This document shows, one piece after another, positions 45,454 through 54,185 of a stretch of 64,000 nt of DNA. The stretch is from positions 996,501-1,060,500 of the forward strand of contig NZ_CP011071.1 in the NCBI RefSeq assembly GCF_000963865.1, in the 5' to 3' direction. Both the position numbers and the translations under genes were made by a program. Source of the DNA: Flagellimonas lutaonensis. Lineage in GTDB: Bacteria; Bacteroidota; Bacteroidia; Flavobacteriales; Flavobacteriaceae. Under the pieces are notes generated by a model. It did no database searches. It was not told the origin of the DNA and saw only the letters and a program-made list of their open reading frames with translations. Every line of letters starts with the position of its first letter. Positions within the stretch are counted from its first letter, which is position 1.

Positions 45454-47020
45454 GCACCCCTTTAGAAACGTCCCAGATAGAGGCAACATTGCTTATTGAG
45501 AATCCTTTTAATTCCATTTGTGAGTTAGAGGTATTCCCGATAAGCAATTTTGTATATGGCCTTGTCGGGAATATCTGCTGTGTCATTACAAACTGCCCCC
45601 TGTTTACAAACAGTTCAACCGAACCGGCATCGACCAATAGTGTTACCTCATACAGCCCTTTAGGAAGCTGTTTTACATCCATGTAATGCAATTTATTGCC
45701 AAACTCTTGTTGAAACCCGGTGAGGCCCGATCGGGTTCTATCAACAATGACCAAATCAGAGGCTGCATCAAAAATAACGTTAAGGTGCTCGCCTTTATCA
45801 TTCGTCAGGGCCAACGAAAAATCACGGGTTTCCGTAGTGAACGATATCTCTGACCTATTTAGGCCATCATGCATAAATTCTTTGGTTTCCGCTGCCTTTA
45901 GCACCATGTCTTGGGTTTGCCCTTTGGCCAACAATTCAAATACCGCCTCAACGGGGTAGTTCACTACCATATGGTCATCACCAAATTTTTTCAACGATAA
46001 TTTCCTTGGCAGGGTCATTGCGCTCCGCCATGTAGAAGTGGGTGTCAACACGGCATACTGCCAGTTGCTCATCCATCCTATAAAAATTCTGTCATTGTTG
46101 GGCACATTGTTGTAGGTGACCCCTGCATAGTTATCGGTGCCCCAGTCGAGCCACTTGTACTCTTCATGGTTTGGTGTAAAGGTGGTGCCATCAAAGTCGC
46201 CCACAAAATACTGGGTGCCACTGCCGCCGTTGGGGCCACCACTTCCAATACTGATGATCAGTACCCACTTTGTTTCGTCGGTTCCCTCAACTTGCAACGG
46301 AAACAGGTCGGGGCATTCCCAAACTCCGCCTTGGGCTCCTTGCCCTTTGCCAAAATCGCTGAGATGCTGCCACTCTTTTAGGTTTATAGACCGATAGAAC
46401 CTTACATGATCGCCCACCACCAAGGCCATGATCCAGCTCTGTGTGTCTTCGTGCCAAAATACCTTGGGATCCCGAAAATCCCTTACACCGGGGTTGCCGA
46501 TGACAGGGTTGCCTTCATATTTCGTCCAAGTCTCTCCATTGTCAAGGCTAAAGGCAATACCCTGGGTCTGAAAATCGTTGCGCCCGGTCTTTTCCCCCTG
46601 TATCGAATGGTAGGTGTAGATGGCCACCAGTGGTATTTTTCCTTCCTTTCCAAAACCTGAGGTGTTGTTCTTATCGACCACGGCGCTTCCCGAGAAAATA
46701 AGTCCATTTTCATCAGGAAACAGTGCAATCGGCCGGTGTTGCCAATGCACCAAATCTTCGCTAACGGCATGCCCCCAGTGCATGGGCCCCCATACAGTGG
46801 CATCGGGATAATATTGGTAAAACAGGTGATAGACCCCATCTTGATAGACCAAACCATTTGGGTCGTTCATCCAACCCCTAGTAGGTGAAAAGTGAAATTG
46901 TGGACGGAAGGGCTCTTGATAGGCCCCGCTCGCAGCGGTTTTTTCCATATTTGGCACTGTCTTCTCCCAACAACTGGCCATTATCAAAGGTAGCAATACA
47001 ATCAGGATCGTTCTAAGCAT
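45446..47020 (-). CDS. Glycoside hydrolase family 32 lipoprotein (fructan or sucrose hydrolase)
   Basis: Predicted outer-surface enzyme of 524 residues that cleaves fructosyl bonds, for example in levan, inulin or sucrose. A lipobox signal (LLPLIMASCWEK) is at the N-terminus. The five-bladed propeller starts with TRGWMNDPNGLVYQ (nucleophile Asp, near residue 50), has the stabilising Asp in VRDFRDPKVFWHE and the acid/base Glu in VWECPDLFPL. A beta-sandwich ends the protein. The ATG at 47020 is used because it begins the signal peptide. No susC/susD pair or fructokinase is in the window, so this is not a complete fructan locus here. Confidence 0.94.
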   Translation of the reverse strand: MLRTILIVLLPLIMASCWEKTVPNMEKTAASGAYQEPFRPQFHFSPTRGWMNDPNGLVYQDGVYHLFYQYYPDATVWGPMHWGHAVSEDLVHWQHRPIALFPDENGLIFSGSAVVDKNNTSGFGKEGKIPLVAIYTYHSIQGEKTGRNDFQTQGIAFSLDNGETWTKYEGNPVIGNPGVRDFRDPKVFWHEDTQSWIMALVVGDHVRFYRSINLKEWQHLSDFGKGQGAQGGVWECPDLFPLQVEGTDETKWVLIISIGSGGPNGGSGTQYFVGDFDGTTFTPNHEEYKWLDWGTDNYAGVTYNNVPNNDRIFIGWMSNWQYAVLTPTSTWRSAMTLPRKLSLKKFGDDHMVVNYPVEAVFELLAKGQTQDMVLKAAETKEFMHDGLNRSEISFTTETRDFSLALTNDKGEHLNVIFDAASDLVIVDRTRSGLTGFQQEFGNKLHYMDVKQLPKGLYEVTLLVDAGSVELFVNRGQFVMTQQIFPTRPYTKLLIGNTSNSQMELKGFSISNVASIWDVSKGVLK

Positions 47021-47071
47021 TGGTTTTTCGTTTGATTTCTCAAGATAATAAAAACCTTTCCCCGATTCCAG

Positions 47072-47079
47072 TATCTTTG
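47072..47079 (+). promoter_or_regulatory. -7 element of the rhodanese gene
   Basis: TATCTTTG fits TAnnTTTG and lies only seven bases before the ATG at 47087, so the transcript would be leaderless or have a leader of a few bases. No good -33 TTG is visible. Confidence 0.45.
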
Positions 47080-47086
47080 GTTTCAC

Positions 47087-47587
47087 ATGAACAATTTACG
47101 GCCATTACTTTTATTATATATTTTACTCTTGGCAATTACAAATGTATTCTCACAGAAAAACCTTGACAAAACGTTAAAACTGTTCAATAAAGAGACAGTG
47201 CCCTATATTACTGTGCAAGAGCTTAAGGTGAGTGACTCAATAGTGTTGCTAGACACCCGCAAATGGGAAGAATTTGCCGTCAGCCATTTGAAAAATGCGA
47301 AATGGGTGGGCCATAAAGAATTTGACATCGATTCGATTATCGCCCAAATACCTGACCGGCAAACACCCATTGTGGTCTATTGCTCCATTGGTGTGCGTTC
47401 TGAAGATATTGGAGAAAAGCTGCAAAAGGCGGGCTATGCCCATGTGAGGAATTTGTATGGCGGAATTTTTGAGTGGAAAAACCAAGGCAATCCTGTTTTT
47501 GATTTGGAGGGAAGAAAAACCGAAAAAGTACATGCCTTCAGCAAATACTGGGGCAAATTGCTGAAAAAAGGCAAAAAGGTCTATTGA
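47087..47587 (+). CDS. Exported rhodanese-like protein
   Basis: A single rhodanese domain of 166 residues behind a signal peptide (LRPLLLLYILLLAITNVFSQ). The active-site loop is present as VVYCSIGVRS (catalytic Cys near residue 104), and the CH2B-like LYGGIFEWKNQGNPV follows. It could carry sulfane sulfur in the periplasm; the substrate is unknown. It is convergent with the ThuA gene and divergent from GH32. No partner in sulfur metabolism lies near. Confidence 0.9.
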   Translation: MNNLRPLLLLYILLLAITNVFSQKNLDKTLKLFNKETVPYITVQELKVSDSIVLLDTRKWEEFAVSHLKNAKWVGHKEFDIDSIIAQIPDRQTPIVVYCSIGVRSEDIGEKLQKAGYAHVRNLYGGIFEWKNQGNPVFDLEGRKTEKVHAFSKYWGKLLKKGKKVY

Positions 47588-47593
47588 AGACCT

Positions 47594-48559
47594 TTAATCG
47601 ACAACCTCAGGCCGGAGGTTTTTTTTGAATTTCTCTCCAAAACCGGAATTATTGGGATGGTAGCTGCCTTCAATGGTGACGTTCACCCCTTCGGGGGGGA
47701 TTTCGTCTTCCCTGCCCAATGCCCAGTACATGCCATTGATGGCCAATTTGCGCATCGGTACCTCCTTGAAATCATACGGATGGCCCAAGGTGGTAAAGAA
47801 GATGCGTGCCGTTTTTCCCTTGCTACCAGTGTATGTCTTTGTCCAAGCCACCGGGTTTTCCAATGGAAACTTATCCAATCGGCCTTCCATTTCATGTTTT
47901 GACCTGAGTGAACGCCCCATAAGTATCGGCTCACTGTCACCGGCCAACTCATGGTCTCCGCCATCTACATGGTACAGCCATGAAAAGGCTTTGAAGTCTG
48001 ATACCCCGTTCAATATGGGGTTATCCTTGCCCACCAAAAAGACTTGGGTCAAGGGGTCATGGCCATCTGAAAAATGCCCGTGATGGGTAATCCATTTTTG
48101 TCCGAATACCTTTATTGGCCATTCATCGTTATAAATTTCCATGGAATGCCCTTCGTCGTACCTAAAGGCATGTGTTGTGGTTCTAAAACCCACAACGGGC
48201 CTGCCGGTCTCAACATATTCCAAAATCATATGAAGTTCTTCCTCGGGCAAGGCCCTGAAGCGTGTGAACAATACCATCAGGTCAGCCGTTTTTAAGGCCT
48301 TCAACCCAGCAATATGGTCTTTGACATTTGGGTTTACAAAGCCCAGTGAATCCAAGGGATAACAAAGACTTACCTTCGCGCCCAGCTCCCGTTTGAGAAT
48401 TTTTGCCAACATGGGCATCGATTCTTCAGACCGATACTCCTCGTCCCCCATCACAAAAACCACGTGTGGGGCCCTTTCTGGATACCTATCGGCCTGACCC
48501 AAAACGGCAGCACCTAGAAACAAGAAGACGACTATACAGATTGATCTAGCTCTTTTCAT
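47594..48559 (-). CDS. Exported ThuA-domain protein
   Basis: A 321-residue protein with a signal peptide (SICIVVFLFLGAAVLGQ) and a class-I glutamine-amidotransferase-like ThuA domain (PF06283), seen in HVVFVMGDEEYRSEESMPML and in GHFSDGHDPLTQVFLVGKDN and ARIFFTTLGHPYDF. ThuA is linked to use of trehalose, palatinose and related sugars. It starts two bases after the stop of the large PVC-type heme protein, so the two are one operon. This pairing is common in Bacteroidota and Planctomycetota sugar loci. Confidence 0.9.
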   Translation of the reverse strand: MKRARSICIVVFLFLGAAVLGQADRYPERAPHVVFVMGDEEYRSEESMPMLAKILKRELGAKVSLCYPLDSLGFVNPNVKDHIAGLKALKTADLMVLFTRFRALPEEELHMILEYVETGRPVVGFRTTTHAFRYDEGHSMEIYNDEWPIKVFGQKWITHHGHFSDGHDPLTQVFLVGKDNPILNGVSDFKAFSWLYHVDGGDHELAGDSEPILMGRSLRSKHEMEGRLDKFPLENPVAWTKTYTGSKGKTARIFFTTLGHPYDFKEVPMRKLAINGMYWALGREDEIPPEGVNVTIEGSYHPNNSGFGEKFKKNLRPEVVD

Positions 48560-48561
48560 TT

Positions 48562-51500
48562 TTATTTTTCTAAAGGATGTGTCTCCAATAATTCTTCAGG
48601 GGTGTAAAACCCTTTCTTTTCCTTTGTCATTTCCCGAACCTTCTTCACTTTGTCAGCAGTTATCACAGAAGCCTCGTTACCAAACGAATTGCGCACATAG
48701 GTCAACACGGCGGCAATCTCCTCGTCGTTCAGCATATTGCCATACGCCGTCATGGGCACTTGGCCGGGGTATTGCCCACCTTTCACCTCAATCGGACCAT
48801 ACAGACCGTTCAGAGCAATTTTTATCAACCGATCTTCATTGCCCGTGACCCATTGGGTCTGCGACAGGGGTGGGAAACCTGATTGCTTCAATCCTTCCCC
48901 ATCCGCTTGGTGGCAGGTGATACAGAAACCGTCCCTACCGTAAATCTCTTTGCCTTTTTGAAATAGTACCAGGTCATCACCGGTCAAACCAACCGTTTCG
49001 GTCTCAATTTTTTCTTCTGCGCTCTCCCCGCCATGTGAAGTAAAGGCTAGGGCAGCCTCAAATATAGGTTTTGACCACTCATCGAGGGCATTTTTATCCA
49101 CTATGCGATAAACATCCAAGGCATCTTTTTTGGAAAGCCAGGATGCCGCAACGATCGCTGCCAACCGCACCCTGCCGTGGGGGTCTTGTACGGCATTTTT
49201 CAAAAGCTTCATTGAATCATTTAGGTGATGGTCCATGTAGCGCAGTACAGTTACCGCAGCGGCCCTTACCCTGTGGTCGTTTGCTTTGAGACAATTTTTC
49301 AAGAGCTCTTCATCCACCTTATTGGTGCCCCAGGCGACCCAAAGGGCCTCCAACAGATGGTGTTCGTATTGCTTATCGTTCTTGTCGAGTTCAGCGACCC
49401 AATTTGAGAGTGCACCCATTACCTCATCCACATTTCTACCCCTTAGCTCCCTGCGGGTCCGGTAACGGGTTCGGTACTCGGGCAGTTTCAGGTTGTCCAA
49501 CAACTGGGGAATAGTGGCCCCATCGATATTCGCAGGTTGCAACAAAGGCCTGGATGGATAAGTGATCCGGTATACCCTACCATGTGAATGGTCGCGAAGG
49601 GGGTCGCGCGCATTGTGCTGCATATGCCCGATCAATATGTTGTGCCAATCTATGAAGTACAGTGATCCATCGGGGGCAAACTCCATATCGACGGGCCTAA
49701 AATTTCCATCGTCTGACCAGATAAGGTCTTGGCGGTGCCTGCTTTTATAGCCTGTACCACTCTCTGTTATCTGGTGTTGCTTCATCCCCAAAAAGCCTAT
49801 GGTATTGTTGATCAGCAGATCCCCCTGCACCTCGTCTGGAAAATGGCGGCTCGAGACAAACTCAAGACCACTTGTGGGGCGTACCCGGTGTGATTCTTCA
49901 ATCAGGTTTTCAGATTTTGGGGAGGCCTTTCCGTATACCGGTTTGATCGTACTGGGCATTAGCCAGCGCACCGGTGGGCCCGATGTCTCGGCAAAAAAGT
50001 ATTGGCCGTAGTCGTCAAAAGCGATGCCCCAAGGGTTTGGTATCGCGATCTGTGCCGTACGCTCAAGATACCTTCTTGTTGGGTTGTACCTGTAAAACCC
50101 ACCGTTGGAACCCCTGACCGGGCCATAGGGTGTCTCGACATTGGTGTGCAGAAATACCCCTTCGCCCATATAAATGGCCCCCGAGGGATCGGCACAGAAT
50201 GCACTTATGGTGTGATGAGTGTCGTGGTCATCAAATCCACTCAATACGATTTCGACCGCATCGGCCCTGTCATCGCCATCAGTATCGCGATAGCATTTTA
50301 GGTGCGTACCCTGAGAAACAAAAACCCCATGCTCCGTTATCTCAAAACCCACGGGCACATGCAAGCCATCGACAAAGGTGGTCTGCTTGTCTGCCTTGCC
50401 GTCGGCATCGGTGTCTTCCAGTATAATGATTTTGTCATTTGGTTTGCGGTCACCCGGTCGATAGTGTGGATAACTGGGCATGGTGGCGACCCAAAGTCTA
50501 CCCTTGTTGTCAAAAGCCATCTGCACCGGATTTGCCAAATCAGGAAATTCTTTCTCTGAGGCAAAAAGTTCTACTTGGTACCCTGGTGCCGTATGGATGG
50601 CGGCCACAGCCTCTTCCCCATACAAATATCTGGCGCCTTCTTCTTGATCGCCCAGTGTATAGTTCGTTTGTACCTCGGGCAATTTATGGGTCAGCCTGTC
50701 ATATTTGGCCAGGTCTCTTTTTTCACCGCGCAGTGCCTCCCAAATGGCGGCATCGCGAATGGCCGTCATTTCACGGATCTTCTTCAGTTCGTAGGGGTAA
50801 TTATCGGGGCCGTAAGGCTTATATCTTCTGCCGTAGACGTGCACGCCGTTGGGTATTTTGTAATCGTTGTGCCACATCCAATTTTTCTCGTTGACAGCCT
50901 CTAGCACCAAGGCGGCGTGGGTCCGGTCAGGTCGCCGTTTTCCAAAGACTTCATCTGCCAGAAAACGGGCCAGCTTCTTATAGCCCCTGTCGTTCAATTG
51001 CACCCCGTCGATTGTCAAGGGCTCTTTTTTTTTATACCACTTTTTGCTCTCAGCAAAGGCATCTACAAAAACAACGGCATTGGCTTGGGCCACCTTGCGC
51101 ATGGCACTGGCATAATGAAAAAGGCGTTCGTTTGCCTTCGAACCATTCGGCACATCAATGGAGTCTGACACGTCTTGAAAAGCCGTGGGCGACACCAAGA
51201 CAAGTTGGGGTGCGCTAGATCCATTGTACCTTTGTGATCGAACATGTTTGACATAGGCATCCAGTTCTGCCGCAAAATTCGCGAGCCCCTCGGGGCCGTC
51301 AAAGGAGGAATTATAACCAAAAAAGGCCAAGATAACATCTGGCTTGAGTCTCGAGAGCCATTCATCGGGGTATTCAAAATGCCCCTGGCTATCGGTTGGA
51401 TTCGACAGCTCATCTTTGTGAAAAGCCTCGGCCCCCGGAAAAGACCATGGCGTCTCCCTACCCGAATGGGGCCAAAAACCAGGGGTGTTGCCGCCGTCTG

Positions 51501-51747
51501 CCATATTTCGTATCCATAGGGAATCTTGGGGATGTCTCAGGTGGAGTTCGGTCTCAAAATGACCAAAATCCATCATCCTAGAGGCCATATTGCTTCCTAC
51601 GATAACAATTCTGTCATGGCGCAGTAATGAAATCTTGGGTTCTTCACTACAACCATGGAGCAATACCATAAAAAGTGTAAAGAGCAGAACCCGTTTAAAA
51701 AACAAAAAACCCTTGGGGCTACCGGATATAAGGCGGTAATCGATCAT
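48562..51747 (-). CDS. PVC-type heme-binding CxxCH protein with SGNH-like domain
   Basis: A large exported protein, 1061 residues from ATG 51747 (an upstream ATG would add 27). A lipobox-like signal (FKRVLLFTLFMVLLHGC) is followed by a SGNH-hydrolase-like domain (about 45-270, IVIVGSNMASRMMDFGHF, AFFGYNSSFDG, DGVQLNDRGYKKLA) whose Ser and His catalytic positions do not look standard. Next come a membrane-bound dehydrogenase-like propeller (about 375-750), HEAT repeats (about 770-890) and a C-terminal cytochrome c with CITCHQADGEG (near 940) and axial Met region. A role in periplasmic sugar oxidation with ThuA is likely from context, not proven. Confidence 0.88.
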   Translation of the reverse strand: MIDYRLISGSPKGFLFFKRVLLFTLFMVLLHGCSEEPKISLLRHDRIVIVGSNMASRMMDFGHFETELHLRHPQDSLWIRNMADGGNTPGFWPHSGRETPWSFPGAEAFHKDELSNPTDSQGHFEYPDEWLSRLKPDVILAFFGYNSSFDGPEGLANFAAELDAYVKHVRSQRYNGSSAPQLVLVSPTAFQDVSDSIDVPNGSKANERLFHYASAMRKVAQANAVVFVDAFAESKKWYKKKEPLTIDGVQLNDRGYKKLARFLADEVFGKRRPDRTHAALVLEAVNEKNWMWHNDYKIPNGVHVYGRRYKPYGPDNYPYELKKIREMTAIRDAAIWEALRGEKRDLAKYDRLTHKLPEVQTNYTLGDQEEGARYLYGEEAVAAIHTAPGYQVELFASEKEFPDLANPVQMAFDNKGRLWVATMPSYPHYRPGDRKPNDKIIILEDTDADGKADKQTTFVDGLHVPVGFEITEHGVFVSQGTHLKCYRDTDGDDRADAVEIVLSGFDDHDTHHTISAFCADPSGAIYMGEGVFLHTNVETPYGPVRGSNGGFYRYNPTRRYLERTAQIAIPNPWGIAFDDYGQYFFAETSGPPVRWLMPSTIKPVYGKASPKSENLIEESHRVRPTSGLEFVSSRHFPDEVQGDLLINNTIGFLGMKQHQITESGTGYKSRHRQDLIWSDDGNFRPVDMEFAPDGSLYFIDWHNILIGHMQHNARDPLRDHSHGRVYRITYPSRPLLQPANIDGATIPQLLDNLKLPEYRTRYRTRRELRGRNVDEVMGALSNWVAELDKNDKQYEHHLLEALWVAWGTNKVDEELLKNCLKANDHRVRAAAVTVLRYMDHHLNDSMKLLKNAVQDPHGRVRLAAIVAASWLSKKDALDVYRIVDKNALDEWSKPIFEAALAFTSHGGESAEEKIETETVGLTGDDLVLFQKGKEIYGRDGFCITCHQADGEGLKQSGFPPLSQTQWVTGNEDRLIKIALNGLYGPIEVKGGQYPGQVPMTAYGNMLNDEEIAAVLTYVRNSFGNEASVITADKVKKVREMTKEKKGFYTPEELLETHPLEK

Positions 51748-51944
51748 ATACCTCCAAGATACAATTTTAAAGCAGTTCACCACACCCTTTTGGTAAACTG
51801 GCTTTTTATCGGGCATTGACATGGGCAATCCTCAAATAAATGGTACAATACCTTACTTTTACAGCCAACAATTCTTGGACCTTTTTGTAAAGATATGTAC
51901 ACACCACAGACCAAGGTCGGTGAACTTACAAAACAAAAAAATTG

Positions 51945-52565
51945 ATGGACGCCTCAAAGGATCTACTGCTCATCTTTACCCGAAACCCCGAATTGGGAAA
52001 ATGCAAGACCCGCTTGGCAAAGACCGTTGGCGACCAAGCGGCCCTCGACATCTATACATTTTTGTTGGAACACACCTTGCAAATTACCAAAGGGCTGCCC
52101 GCAACCAAATATGTCTACTACTCAGAAGAGATTTGGCAAGATGATATTTGGGAAGCCGGTATCTACACCAAAAAACTGCAACAGGGCAACGACTTGGGCA
52201 ACCGTATGCACAATGCTTTTGTTGAAGGCTTTGACGAAGGGTTTGAAAAAATCGTCGTTATCGGAAGCGATATGTACGATCTCTCCCAAGTAGACCTTGA
52301 ACAAGCCTTTCGGGAGTTGGACACCAACGATTTTGTCATTGGCCCTGCGCATGATGGGGGCTACTACTTGCTCGGCATGAAACGTTTATATGCGCCTTTG
52401 TTCAAAAACAAGGCTTGGGGCGCAGAAAATGTGCTGCAAGACACCTTGGCCGACTTAAAAAATGAAGAAATCGTTTTGCTCGATATGCGAAATGATGTTG
52501 ATTTGTATGACGATATCAAAGATATTGAGGCCTTTCAGGCTTTTCTAAAACATATGGAAGAATGA
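51945..52565 (+). CDS. TIGR04282-family glycosyltransferase (DUF2064)
   Basis: GT-A-fold protein of 206 residues. LLLIFTRNPELGKCKTRLA near the N-terminus is the DUF2064/TIGR04282 start, and VVIGSDMYDLSQVDLEQAF and IGPAHDGGYYLLGMKR are the conserved core. TIGR04282 proteins are linked to arsenosugar biosynthesis by neighbourhood. It overlaps the next gene by four bases (ATGA), so it is coupled to purine nucleoside phosphorylase. ATG 51945 is used; TTG 51942 is also open. Confidence 0.9.
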   Translation: MDASKDLLLIFTRNPELGKCKTRLAKTVGDQAALDIYTFLLEHTLQITKGLPATKYVYYSEEIWQDDIWEAGIYTKKLQQGNDLGNRMHNAFVEGFDEGFEKIVVIGSDMYDLSQVDLEQAFRELDTNDFVIGPAHDGGYYLLGMKRLYAPLFKNKAWGAENVLQDTLADLKNEEIVLLDMRNDVDLYDDIKDIEAFQAFLKHMEE

Positions 52566-53377
52566 CACAGAAACTGTTGGATGAATCAGTAGCCTATTTG
52601 CGGTCAAAAGGGTTCGTAGACCCCGAAATAGGCATTGTACTCGGTACTGGGCTCGGACAATTGGTCGATGAGATCGAAAACCCGGTGGAAGCCCATTACA
52701 ACCATATCCCCTATTTTCCTCTGGCAACGGTCGAGTTCCACTCTGGCAAACTACTTTTCGGCACCATTGAAGGTACGCAGGTCGTGGTCATGCAGGGTCG
52801 CTTTCACCTGTATGAGGGATATGATTTTTTGGATGTAACCTACCCCATCAGGGTCATGCACCAATTGGGTATCAAGAAACTGTTCATATCCAATGCCGCA
52901 GGGGCCATCAACCTGAACTTTAAAAAAGGTGACATGATGCTCATCGAAGACCATATAAATCTTCAGGGGGGCTCGCCTTTGGCATTCAAAAACGTGACCG
53001 AATTCGGGGACCGGTTTGTGGATATGAGTGAGCCCTACGACATTGAAATGCGCAAAAAACTTGAGGAAATTGCCAAGCAAAAGGGCATTACCTTGCAAAA
53101 AGGGGTCTATGCCTCGGTCGTTGGCCCACAATTGGAGACCAAGGCCGAATATCGTATGCTGAAAATATTGGGGGCCGATGCCGTGGGCATGAGCACGGTG
53201 CCCGAGGTTATTGTGGCCAACCACCTTCGTTTGCCCATAGTGGCGGTTTCTGTGCTCACCGATGAGTGCGACCCCGACAACCTTGAACCCATCAACGTTC
53301 AAGAAATTATTGAAGTTGCAGGCAAGACCGAGCCCAAAATGGTCAAATTGTTCAAAGAACTGATCAAGCAAATATGA
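52562..53377 (+). CDS. Purine nucleoside phosphorylase, trimeric type
   Basis: Phosphorolyses purine nucleosides to base and (deoxy)ribose 1-phosphate. The 271-residue protein is a PNP of the trimeric class: VLGTGLGQLVDEI, GRFHLYEGYDFLDVTYPIRV, FISNAAGAINLNFKKGD with the phosphate site, and GMSTVPEVIVANH near the base site. The gene lies between two glycosyltransferases (TIGR04282 and TIGR04283); in arsenosugar synthesis such an enzyme could remove the adenine from 5'-deoxy-5'-dimethylarsinoyl-adenosine. It could also be ordinary salvage. Confidence 0.95.
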   Translation: MTQKLLDESVAYLRSKGFVDPEIGIVLGTGLGQLVDEIENPVEAHYNHIPYFPLATVEFHSGKLLFGTIEGTQVVVMQGRFHLYEGYDFLDVTYPIRVMHQLGIKKLFISNAAGAINLNFKKGDMMLIEDHINLQGGSPLAFKNVTEFGDRFVDMSEPYDIEMRKKLEEIAKQKGITLQKGVYASVVGPQLETKAEYRMLKILGADAVGMSTVPEVIVANHLRLPIVAVSVLTDECDPDNLEPINVQEIIEVAGKTEPKMVKLFKELIKQI

Positions 53378-53469
53378 TGAACGGTGGGCACAGGTACTTT
53401 CATAAACATTCAATGACCGTTTACTTGCGGCCAACGTAAGGTTTTGCGCATTTTGCCCACTATTGAACA

Positions 53470-53477
53470 TACGTTTG
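53470..53477 (+). promoter_or_regulatory. -7 element before the TIGR04283 gene
   Basis: TACGTTTG matches TAnnTTTG, with a TTTG 23 bases upstream (53443-53446), slightly longer than the usual spacer. It lies 13 bases before the ATG, so this gene may be transcribed apart from the PNP gene. Confidence 0.5.
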
Positions 53478-53489
53478 AGCACATAGCCC

Positions 53490-54185
53490 ATGAGCACCCC
53501 AACAATCAGTATCATCATCCCCACCCTAAATGAAGCGGCACATATTCAAGTGCTGCTCAATTGGTTGAAAGGCCATAGCACTGCCCAAAATATTGAGGAA
53601 ATCATAGTTGTGGATGGCGGCAGCACTGACCAAACTATCGAACTCGCCAAGCGTTCCGGCGTTTCCACCCTCTCGGGGCCACGTGGCCGGGCGCACCAAA
53701 TGAACCTCGGCGCAAAAAGCGCCAAGGGTGAAATACTCTATTTTCTACATGCAGATACTTTGCCTCCCAAAAATTTTGACACAACCATTTTAAGGGCGGT
53801 TGCCGCAGGCCACGAAGCAGGCTGCTTTCGCATGCGGTTCGACACAAAAAATCCCGTGTTGCGTTTCTTTGCCTGGTTGTCAAGAATCAACCACACCCTG
53901 TGCAGGGGCGGCGACCAATCGCTTTTTGTTACCAAACAGGTTTTCTTTGGAAACAGGGGGTTCAATGAAGACTACCTCATTTATGAGGATAGTGAATTCA
54001 TCCGTAGGCTTTATAGAAACACCGACTTTAAGGTGTTGCCGAGGCAGGTGGTTACCTCGGCCAGAAAGTATCGCCAAAAAGGCTGGTTGCGGGTACAGTA
54101 TCACTTTGCCATGATCCACCTCAAAAATTATCTTGGTGCAGGCCCGGAAGAGCTGTACCGCTATTACAGCAAAAACTTACTTTGA
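53490..54185 (+). CDS. TIGR04283-family glycosyltransferase
   Basis: Family 2 glycosyltransferase of 231 residues. It starts TISIIIPTLNEAAHIQVLL, has VVDGGSTDQTIELAKRSGV (donor site), YFLHADTLPP (metal-binding DxD-like), and CRGGDQSLFVTKQVFFGNRG with DSEFIRRL near the acceptor site. TIGR04283 is annotated as an arsenosugar biosynthesis glycosyltransferase, by neighbourhood. Its 3' end overlaps the convergent amidase gene by nine bases. Confidence 0.9.
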   Translation: MSTPTISIIIPTLNEAAHIQVLLNWLKGHSTAQNIEEIIVVDGGSTDQTIELAKRSGVSTLSGPRGRAHQMNLGAKSAKGEILYFLHADTLPPKNFDTTILRAVAAGHEAGCFRMRFDTKNPVLRFFAWLSRINHTLCRGGDQSLFVTKQVFFGNRGFNEDYLIYEDSEFIRRLYRNTDFKVLPRQVVTSARKYRQKGWLRVQYHFAMIHLKNYLGAGPEELYRYYSKNLL

